Shown here: in pieces, positions 1 through 4,347 of the stretch | Layout of the letters: the number at the start of each line of letters is the position of its first letter | Numbering within the stretch: position 1 is the stretch's first letter | Assembly: GCA_900543555.1 (NCBI GenBank) | Contig: UQRL01000061.1 | Span: 1 to 6,450 of the forward strand | From: an uncultured Oscillospiraceae bacterium | GTDB taxonomy: Bacteria; Bacillota; Clostridia; Oscillospirales; Acutalibacteraceae | Reading direction: 5' to 3' | DNA: 6,450 nucleotides | Translations under genes and position numbers: made by a program | The notes under the pieces: model-generated | What the model was told of the DNA's origin: nothing | Database searches by the model: none | The model's input: only the letters and a program-made list of their open reading frames with translations

Positions 1-275
1 CTCACAGCGCCCGGCAGAGCCGGTCGCTACGGGCTTTTCGCAAGGGGTCAAAATCCAAAAAATTAGGGGTCGGTTTGAGGGGCTTGGGGTCAAGCTGTGG
101 GTCGTAGATGCCGGGTTTTCCCAGCGCAGAGCCATTCCCTACGGTGTCAAGATAGGGGTTGCAGCGATTTCCTGCTGTGAGCAGGGCAAGCAGAGCGCCC
201 GGCTGTCCGCCGTGCACTTTGTGCGGGGGAGAACCCCCGATCCCCCCTCTTTTTTCTCCGCCCCTACTCAGCCAA
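1..275. other. Non-coding stretch with small hairpins and GGGGTC repeats
   Basis: I see no convincing gene here. A minus-strand frame stays open through most of it and runs off the left edge, but it has no good ribosome binding site and its translation is low-complexity and Pro/Gly rich, so I do not call it. Visible structure: a 5-bp hairpin CCGGC-aga-GCCGG (11-23), a 6-bp hairpin CCTGCT-gtg-AGCAGG (171-185), and GGGGG-agaa-CCCCC (225-238). The hexamer GGGGTC recurs at 44, 66 and 86, with a related GTGGGTC at 97. The 14-mer TTTTTCTCCGCCCC at 251-264 recurs exactly at 370-383. The stretch looks like intergenic DNA of a mobile element. Confidence 0.5.
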
Positions 276-313
276 GGCCACCTCAAAATCTGCGCCGCTA
301 AACAAAGAATAGG
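276..313 (+). repeat. Leader repeat, copy A (upstream of integrase)
   Basis: This segment matches 5264-5303 in about 32 of 40 aligned columns, including the exact 15-mer TAAACAAAGAATAGG (299-313 and 5289-5303) and the block CCTCAAAA. In both places it lies upstream of a gene whose promoter contains TGGACATAG, so it is part of a duplicated leader. It could equally be the edge of an old duplication or insertion that separated the two copies. Confidence 0.6.
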
Positions 314-360
314 CCCGTAAAAATATCCCCGCCCATCGGCAGGTGTAAAACCACCAAAAG

Positions 361-383
361 GCGGGGAGATTTTTCTCCGCCCC
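361..383 (+). other. Imperfect hairpin in the integrase leader
   Basis: GGCGGGGAGA and the following TCTCCGCCCC can pair at about 8 of 10 positions around a short T-rich loop. It lies just upstream of the candidate integrase promoter and is missing from the corresponding place in leader copy B. It may stop readthrough from the left or simply be a remnant of the 14-base repeat shared with 251-264. Confidence 0.35.
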
Positions 384-393
384 GTTCACAACA

Positions 394-429
394 TTGGGCT
401 GGACATAGGCAGGCGCTATACGGTAGTGT
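394..429 (+). promoter_or_regulatory. Candidate integrase promoter
   Basis: Two overlapping readings are possible. TTGGGC (394-399), a 17-base spacer and TATACG (417-422) is one. TGGACA (400-405), an 18-base spacer and TAGTGT (424-429) is the other. The second matches, without gaps, the stronger promoter in front of the gene at 5409 (TGGACA, 18 bases, TAGAAT), which favours it as the ancestral promoter. Either would start a transcript about 40 bases ahead of the integrase ATG. Confidence 0.45.
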
Positions 430-470
430 TGGTGGTTGATAAAACAACCCGGAAGGAGGAACCACCAACC

Positions 471-1688
471 ATGCCAAAGAAACGACTCACCACCAACGGT
501 AACGTCTTCAGACGAACCGATGGCCACTGGCAAAGCGTCATCTGGTATTTTGACGAGCAGGGAATCAAACGCCGCAAAGTGTTCTCCAGCAAGACCAAGA
601 CGGAGGCCCAGCAGAAAATCACTGCCTACATCGCCCAATTTAACGAGGAAGTGCATAACTCGGACGAATCGCAGAAAACCATAAAAGACAGCCTGACTCA
701 CTGGTTACAGATTTTCAAATTCCCATCCGTGGAGCGGACGACCTACGACAGACTGGAATGTACTGCCCAGCATCAGGTTTTCCCGCTGATCGGAGAGAAA
801 ATCGTAGGAGACATCACCGCCGCCGACCTGAAATCCGTGTTGAACCATTGGATGGAGCAGGGGTATGCTTACACCACGGTAAAGAAAGTCCATAACTTGC
901 TGAGCGAGTTTTTCCGCTACCTCACGGAAGAAGATTTCATCCAGAAGAACCCTATGCAAAGCGTCCCTATGATGAAGAAAGCCAACTTCCTAGCGGCACA
1001 GGATAAGGAGTGTTTGCCAGAGCAAGAAGCCGTGACAGTATTCACTCCCACCGAGATCGCCAAATTTAAGCGGGAGGCTTTCGCCACATTTGCAAACGGC
1101 AAACGCAAATACCAGCAGGCCGCCGCCTACATCCTCATGCTGAACACGGGCTTGCGAACAGGCGAATTACTGGGCCTGCTCAACAGCGACATTGACTTAG
1201 AACGGCGTGTTTTGCATCTTGAAAGAGGCGTGAAAGAAGTATGGCGGCGAGATGGATTGCAAGCCGAACCAGGCCGGGATGTGAAAGTGGGCAAGCTGAA
1301 GTCCGCCACCAGTAAACGCTCAGTACCCTTGAACGACACCGCCATCGCTATGATCCAGGACCTGCGAAAGGAAGCCTACTTCGGCGAGGACACACCTCTG
1401 GTGCCAGACGAGCATGGGAACTACACCCGGCCCGTGAATTTCCGCAAGCGTTATTACAGAATCCTTGCAGCGGCGGGGATTGAGAAAAAAGGCCTGCACT
1501 CACTCCGTCATACGTTCGCATCCAACTTGGTGAATGGGATAAGGCAAGAGGACGGCAGCATTAAATCTCTAACGCCACGCCAGGTGGCAGACCTGCTAGG
1601 CCACAGCACCAGCCAGATCACCGAGTTGTACTACGTCAAGAAGGACACCTCTCGTCTACATGGCATCACGGACGGCTTTAACTTGTAA
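471..1688 (+). CDS. int: Tyrosine recombinase / phage-type integrase
   Basis: A site-specific recombinase of 405 residues that would integrate and excise a mobile element by cutting and rejoining DNA through a catalytic tyrosine. Residues about 10-55 (GNVF..DGHW..KTKTEAQ) resemble the arm-binding AP2-like domain of Tn916-type integrases; about 70-165 fit the SAM-like core-binding domain; about 190-395 form the catalytic domain. The catalytic set is visible: Arg229 (NTGLRTGELLGL), Lys277 (LKSATSKRSVPL), His343 and Arg346 (HSLRHTF), His378 (LLGHST) and Tyr387, nine residues after His378 as in XerD and lambda Int. The length is normal and the frame intact, so it should be active. The ATG at 471 was chosen because AAGGAGG (453-459) lies 11 bases upstream; the frame is open from a GTG at 426. 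No excisionase gene is present. It converges on the tRNA-Trp fragment at 2047-2091, its likely attachment site. Confidence 0.95.
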   Translation: MPKKRLTTNGNVFRRTDGHWQSVIWYFDEQGIKRRKVFSSKTKTEAQQKITAYIAQFNEEVHNSDESQKTIKDSLTHWLQIFKFPSVERTTYDRLECTAQHQVFPLIGEKIVGDITAADLKSVLNHWMEQGYAYTTVKKVHNLLSEFFRYLTEEDFIQKNPMQSVPMMKKANFLAAQDKECLPEQEAVTVFTPTEIAKFKREAFATFANGKRKYQQAAAYILMLNTGLRTGELLGLLNSDIDLERRVLHLERGVKEVWRRDGLQAEPGRDVKVGKLKSATSKRSVPLNDTAIAMIQDLRKEAYFGEDTPLVPDEHGNYTRPVNFRKRYYRILAAAGIEKKGLHSLRHTFASNLVNGIRQEDGSIKSLTPRQVADLLGHSTSQITELYYVKKDTSRLHGITDGFNL

Positions 1689-1730
1689 CCACTATGCGGC
1701 AGGATGCACAAAAACAAGCCCGAAAATTTT

Positions 1731-1822
1731 GCACCCGAAAAACAGCGAAAATGGAAAAAACGCACCCGGAAAAGGCCAAAAAGGGCGAAACCGGGTGCGT
1801 TTTGGGTGCTGGGGAGGGGTGC
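1731..1822. repeat. Five copies of GCACCC/GGGTGC, possible integrase arm sites
   Basis: GCACCC occurs at 1731-1736 and 1762-1767 in direct orientation, and as GGGTGC at 1793-1798, 1804-1809 and 1817-1822. The first two share the longer form GCACCCG(G)AAAA. A cluster of short repeats between an integrase gene and its core site is where arm-type binding sites of heterobivalent integrases usually lie, and this protein has an arm-binding-type N-terminal domain. The assignment is inference; two copies are explained by the terminator stem. Confidence 0.3.
1757..1803 (+). terminator. Integrase transcription terminator
   Basis: A perfect 13-bp inverted repeat, AAAACGCACCCGG (1757-1769) and CCGGGTGCGTTTT (1791-1803), encloses a 21-base loop. 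It lies about 70 bases after the integrase stop, and its 3' arm ends in a short T run, so it fits a rho-independent terminator. The loop is long for this role. The arms also carry copies of GCACCC, a motif repeated around it, so the site may additionally bind protein. Confidence 0.65.
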
Positions 1823-1843
1823 AGCGGTTGGAGACGGATGAAG

Positions 1844-1972
1844 CCGGGTGAGAAAACCCGGAAAGCTAGGAGAAAATCAAGGGACGGACTTGTCTCGGCT
1901 GCCGCCCCGGTCGGGCCTGGACGCAGCCCACCGGGCTGCAGGCCCCCACGACACGCACTGCGCAGGGCGCAG
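1844..1972. other. Hairpin-rich gap between integrase and attachment site
   Basis: No gene is supported here. Three perfect hairpins follow each other: CCGGGT-gagaaa-ACCCGG (1844-1861); a longer GC stem GGGCCT plus GCAGCCC, loop ACC, GGGCTGC plus AGGCCC (1913-1945) with a 4-base bulge at 1919-1922; and CTGCGC-agg-GCGCAG (1958-1972). The open frames through it have no ribosome binding site and read as low-complexity Gly/Pro/Arg. The folding could matter for recombination or mark the end of an element, but this is not shown. Confidence 0.5.
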
Positions 1973-2008
1973 CCGTGCCTCGTTGCCAAATCCTACCGCA
2001 CACTAACG

Positions 2009-2046
2009 AAAAAGTCAGGTACCGCAGAAGCGATACCTGACTTTTT
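2009..2046. terminator. Bidirectional terminator abutting the tRNA-Trp fragment
   Basis: Thirteen paired bases, AAAAAGTCAGGTA (2009-2021) and TACCTGACTTTTT (2034-2046), then a C-A mismatch, three more pairs (CGC/GCG) and an AGAA loop. A-rich and T-rich flanks let it work on either strand. On the minus strand it begins directly after the CCA of the tRNA fragment, as expected for the terminator of a tRNA-Trp gene. On the plus strand it would also block transcription leaving the integrase side. Confidence 0.85.
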
Positions 2047-2091
2047 TGGCAGGGGCAGAAGGACTTGAACCCTCGGCACGCGGTTTTGGAG
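2047..2091 (-). other. Attachment site: 3' half of tRNA-Trp(CCA)
   Basis: Read on the minus strand this is the 3' part of a tryptophan tRNA. In order: anticodon loop CTCCAAA (anticodon CCA), the 3' anticodon strand ACCGC, a five-base variable loop GTGCC, a T stem GAGGG/CCTTC around TTCAAGT, the 3' acceptor strand TGCCCCT, discriminator G and CCA. The TGCCCCT acceptor strand with discriminator G is characteristic of bacterial tRNA-Trp, whose 5' end is AGGGGCA or close to it. Identity stops at the anticodon loop: the next five bases (ATCCA) cannot pair with ACCGC, and no D arm or 5' acceptor strand follows. It is therefore a remnant, not a functional tRNA. Such 3' halves are left at one end of elements integrated in a tRNA gene; the integrase at 471-1688 points toward it. 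Confidence 0.85.
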
Positions 2092-2214
2092 TGGATGTGG
2101 GGAAGCACACCAGAGAGCGGGGGAAGGGCCGGTGTCACCCAATTCTCGCCGCAAGCCACAAAACAGGTGGTGCTGGTTTGGTGCTGCGGCCCCAAAAAGA
2201 GGGGAGGGGAAGGC
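2092..2214. other. Short intergenic gap between attachment site and regulator
   Basis: No gene or tRNA 5' half is visible. It lies downstream of the minus-strand regulator gene, but I find no clear hairpin terminator for that gene; only a direct repeat of GGTGCTG (near 2168 and 2180) and G-rich runs stand out. Transcription of the regulator may therefore continue until the terminator at 2009-2046. Confidence 0.4.
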
Positions 2215-2550
2215 TCATTCCTGCCACTTCCCGGTTTTGTACCCCTCCCCCCAGACCTGCATGGCGTCCAGGATGGGCTTGAGGCTTTGACCCAAGTCTG
2301 TCAGGCTGTACTCCACTCTGGGAGGCACCTCGGCAAAGACCTCCCGGTGAACTAAGCCGCTCTGTTCCATGTCCCGCAGTTGGGCGGTGAGCACCTTCTG
2401 GCTCACATGGCCGATGGACTTCTTCAACTCCCCAAACCGCTTGGTGCCGGGGAGCAGGTCCCGCAGGATGAGCACCTTCCACTTGTCCCCGATAAGGGTG
2501 AGGGTGGTCTCCACCGGGCAGGCGGGCAGGTCTTTCTTCTGCTGTTCCAT
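2215..2550 (-). CDS. HxlR-family winged-helix transcriptional regulator
   Basis: A 111-residue DNA-binding regulator of the HxlR/YodB family, normally a homodimer in the cytoplasm. The family signature is clear: Cys11 in ACPVE, then LTLIGDKWKVLILRDLL (17-33), KRFGELKK (37-44), the recognition-helix region SQKVLTAQLRDME (50-62), the wing with PRVEYSLTDLG (78-87), and a C-terminal dimerisation helix. Length is typical. In YodB and related proteins the N-terminal cysteine senses electrophiles or oxidants; Cys11 is in the matching place, so redox sensing is a fair inference. The ATG at 2550 is set by AAGGAGG seven bases upstream (2558-2564); a longer frame reaches 2745 but lacks support. It is divergent from the reductase-like gene at 2856, the usual layout for an HxlR regulator and its target. 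Confidence 0.93.
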   Translation of the reverse strand: MEQQKKDLPACPVETTLTLIGDKWKVLILRDLLPGTKRFGELKKSIGHVSQKVLTAQLRDMEQSGLVHREVFAEVPPRVEYSLTDLGQSLKPILDAMQVWGEGYKTGKWQE

Positions 2551-2593
2551 AGGGTGGCCTCCTTTTAGTGTCAAATAGAAACTTACAGCACCA

Positions 2594-2622
2594 ATATACC
2601 ATAGCAATTCGATGGGGCACAA
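2594..2622 (-). promoter_or_regulatory. Candidate promoter of the HxlR-family gene
   Basis: On the minus strand TTGTGC (2622-2617), a 17-base spacer and GTATAT (2599-2594) form a plausible but weak promoter about 45 bases ahead of the regulator start. The inverted repeat ATGGGG-cacaa-CCCCAT (2612-2628) covers its -35 box and could be an operator for autoregulation. Other spacings can be drawn in this A/T-rich stretch, so the exact boxes are uncertain. Confidence 0.35.
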
Positions 2623-2720
2623 CCCCATGATGGGAAATTTTTTGAAAAATCTTTTGGGAGGGGGAAGCGCCCCGCAAATCCCCAAACGGCCCAAAGGTAT
2701 CCTTTTGGTGCCTGTCCAAT

Positions 2721-2738
2721 GGTTACCAGCCGGTGACC
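2721..2738. promoter_or_regulatory. Inverted repeat, possible operator
   Basis: GGTTACC (2721-2727) and GGTGACC (2732-2738) are inverted copies matching at six of seven positions with a four-base spacer. The site lies upstream of the -35 box of the reductase-like gene, between the two divergent promoters. It is a candidate binding site for the HxlR-family dimer, competing with the repeat at 2750-2761. Confidence 0.3.
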
Positions 2739-2749
2739 AGGCCACGGAA

Positions 2750-2788
2750 AAGTGCGTACTTTACGGCTGTGAAAACCGGGCTTATAAT
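2750..2788 (+). promoter_or_regulatory. Promoter of the reductase-like gene with overlapping operator candidate
   Basis: TTTACG (2760-2765), a 17-base spacer and a perfect TATAAT (2783-2788) make the best promoter in the window, about 70 bases ahead of the start codon at 2856. The near-palindrome AAGTGCGTACTT (2750-2761, ten of twelve symmetric positions) overlaps the -35 box, where a repressor would block RNA polymerase. YodB-type regulators bind TACT/AGTA-like half sites, and this repeat carries AGT..ACT arms, so it is a reasonable HxlR operator. That is inference. Confidence 0.6.
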
Positions 2789-2855
2789 ACAGGCAAGAGC
2801 TGAGGGAACCGGCCGGGCCAAGGCTCTCCATCAAATCCTTTGGAGGTTATCCGTT

Positions 2856-3485
2856 ATGAAAATCGCTGTCGTTTGCGCCAATGGCAAAGCCGGGAAACTC
2901 ATTGTGAAAGAGGCCGTGGACCGGGGCCTGGATGTCACCGCCGTGGTGCGGGAGGAAAACCAGTCCGCCGCCGGGAAAGTCCTGCAAAAAGACCTGTTCG
3001 ACCTGACCAGGGCGGACCTGGAAGGCTTTGACGTGGTCATCGACGCCTTTGGCGCCTGGACTGAGGACACCCTGCCCCAGCACAGCACCTCTCTGAAGCA
3101 CCTGTGCGACGCCCTCTCCGGCACTGACACTCGCCTGCTCATTGTGGGCGGTGCGGGGAGCCTGTATGTCAACCCGGAGCACACCGCCTGCGTGGCCGAC
3201 GGTTCCGACTTCCCCGACGCTTTCAAGCCCCTGGCGGCTGCCATGGCCAGGGCGTTGACCGAGCTGCGGGCCCGCTCCGACGTGAAGTGGACGTACCTCA
3301 GTCCCGCCGCCGACTTCCAGGCTGAGGGGGAGCGCACCGGCAAGTACCTGCTGGGCGGCGAGGAGCTGACCCTCAACAGCCGGGGCGAGAGCGTCATCAG
3401 CTACGCCGACTACGCCATCGCCATGGTGGACGAGGCCCAGAAGGGCAACCACATCCAGCAGCGCATCAGCGTTGTGAGAGCCTGA
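2856..3485 (+). CDS. NAD(P)-binding, NmrA/YwnB-like reductase family protein
   Basis: A 209-residue cytoplasmic Rossmann-fold protein of the NAD(P)H-binding (atypical SDR) group. The N-terminus MKIAVVCANGKAGK is the dinucleotide-binding turn (Gly10 and Gly13 visible, with Cys7-Ala8-Asn9 in place of the usual Gly-Ala-Thr), and Arg32 at the end of strand two fits an NADP preference. Further family marks are DVVIDAFGAW (59-68), RLLIVGGAGSLYV (93-105), WTYLSPAADF (145-154) and ISYADYAIAMVDE (181-193). No classical YxxxK catalytic pair is seen, so it could be a reductase, a quinone- or flavin-handling protein, or an NADPH sensor; the substrate is unknown. The ATG at 2856 has GGAGG nine bases upstream (2842-2846). 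It is divergent from, and probably controlled by, the HxlR-family protein, and its own terminator separates it from the macrodomain gene. Confidence 0.88.
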   Translation: MKIAVVCANGKAGKLIVKEAVDRGLDVTAVVREENQSAAGKVLQKDLFDLTRADLEGFDVVIDAFGAWTEDTLPQHSTSLKHLCDALSGTDTRLLIVGGAGSLYVNPEHTACVADGSDFPDAFKPLAAAMARALTELRARSDVKWTYLSPAADFQAEGERTGKYLLGGEELTLNSRGESVISYADYAIAMVDEAQKGNHIQQRISVVRA

Positions 3486-3490
3486 GCAAC

Positions 3491-3526
3491 GGGAAAGACA
3501 GGCCGCTTTCGGGCGGCCTTTTTCCC
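3491..3526 (+). terminator. Terminator after the reductase-like gene
   Basis: AGGCCGC (3500-3506), a six-base loop and GCGGCCT (3513-3519) are followed by a T run; outer GGGAAA (3491-3496) can also pair with TTTCCC (3521-3526). It lies six bases after the stop codon and should end the reductase-like transcript before the macrodomain gene. Confidence 0.85.
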
Positions 3527-3573
3527 TTTCCTTCCCCGTGGGGGGCAGAGAACGATTGAAAGGAGCGAGCGCC

Positions 3574-4347
3574 ATGACCCAATCCCAGCGCAGAGAATTT
3601 TTGATTCATTACCTGTTGCACGAGCGGCAAGAGTACACAGGTGTGTCTCTCCCAACCGGGGAGGAGGAACAGCGCCGCCTGCTGCGCAGCCTGATGAACC
3701 TGCGTCCCCCAGCCCCCATCAGCGGGGAGTTTCTGCGGGTGCAGGATGCGTATTTGCGGGAACGGCTGGAAGAGCGGGGCGTCACCCAACTGGAGGAGCT
3801 GGCGCCGGTGCAGCCCGGCCTCTACCTGTGGCAGGGGGACATCACCACCCTGGGGGTGGATGCCATCGTCAACGCCGCCAACAGCGGCATGACCGGTTGC
3901 TACGTCCCCTGCCACGGCTGTATCGATAACGCCATCCACACCTTTGCCGGGGTGCAGCTTCGGCTGGCGTGCGCGGAGCTCATGGCAAAGCAGGGCTGCC
4001 CAGAGCCCACGGGCCAGGCGAAAATCACCCAGGCCTACAACCTGCCCTGCCGTTACGTGCTCCACACCGTGGGGCCCATCGTCCAGGGGCCGTTGACAAG
4101 GGAACACGAGCAGCAGCTGGCCTCCTGCTACCGCTCCTGCCTGGATTTGGCGGGGGATAATTATTGCAAAAGCCTGGCTTTCTGCTGCATCTCCACCGGG
4201 GAATTTCGCTTTCCCAACCAGCGGGCGGCGGAGATCGCCGTGGAGACGGTGAAAGCCTGGCAGGCACAGCATCCGGAAGAACTGGAGGTGGTTTTCAATG
4301 TATTCCAAGACAGGGACCGGGAAATCTACGAAAAGCTCCTTGGCTGA
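3574..4347 (+). CDS. Macrodomain protein with Cys/His metal-site motif (ADP-ribosyl hydrolase, SirTM-linked)
   Basis: A 257-residue cytoplasmic protein that by family should bind ADP-ribose and remove it from proteins modified by the sirtuin encoded just downstream. Residues 1-80 form the helical N-terminal extension typical of SirTM-linked macrodomains. The macrodomain follows: GDIT (88-91), IVNAAN (98-103) with Asn103 as the likely active-site residue, ITQAYNLPCRYVLHTVGP (151-168), and ISTGEFRFP (206-214), the loop that holds the diphosphate. The stretch GCYVPCHGCIDNAIH (108-122) carries Cys109, Cys113, His114 and Cys116, matching the cysteine/histidine metal site of the zinc-dependent macrodomain class found with SirTM. 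The ATG at 3574 was chosen for AAAGGAG eight bases upstream (3559-3565); an in-frame GTG at 3538 is unsupported. No promoter is evident in the 47 bases after the preceding terminator. The end overlaps the sirtuin gene by 50 bases. Confidence 0.93.
   Translation: MTQSQRREFLIHYLLHERQEYTGVSLPTGEEEQRRLLRSLMNLRPPAPISGEFLRVQDAYLRERLEERGVTQLEELAPVQPGLYLWQGDITTLGVDAIVNAANSGMTGCYVPCHGCIDNAIHTFAGVQLRLACAELMAKQGCPEPTGQAKITQAYNLPCRYVLHTVGPIVQGPLTREHEQQLASCYRSCLDLAGDNYCKSLAFCCISTGEFRFPNQRAAEIAVETVKAWQAQHPEELEVVFNVFQDRDREIYEKLLG

Noticed and set aside
2..286. Minus-strand open frame of 94 codons running off the left edge
   Set aside because: TTG start without a ribosome binding site, low-complexity translation and overlap with several hairpins; no recognisable domain.
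264..701. Minus-strand open frame opposite the integrase start
   Set aside because: Antisense shadow of the integrase gene; no motif and no ribosome binding site.
1694..2068. Plus-strand frame after the integrase
   Set aside because: Runs through a terminator, several hairpins and the tRNA fragment; composition is Arg/Pro/Gly-rich and no ribosome binding site is present.
2047..2091. Functional tRNA-Trp gene
   Set aside because: No 5' acceptor strand, D arm or 5' anticodon strand follows; the adjacent bases do not pair with ACCGC.
2135..2719. Long minus-strand frame overlapping the HxlR-family gene
   Set aside because: Shadow in another frame; the HxlR frame carries the family motifs and an AAGGAGG site.
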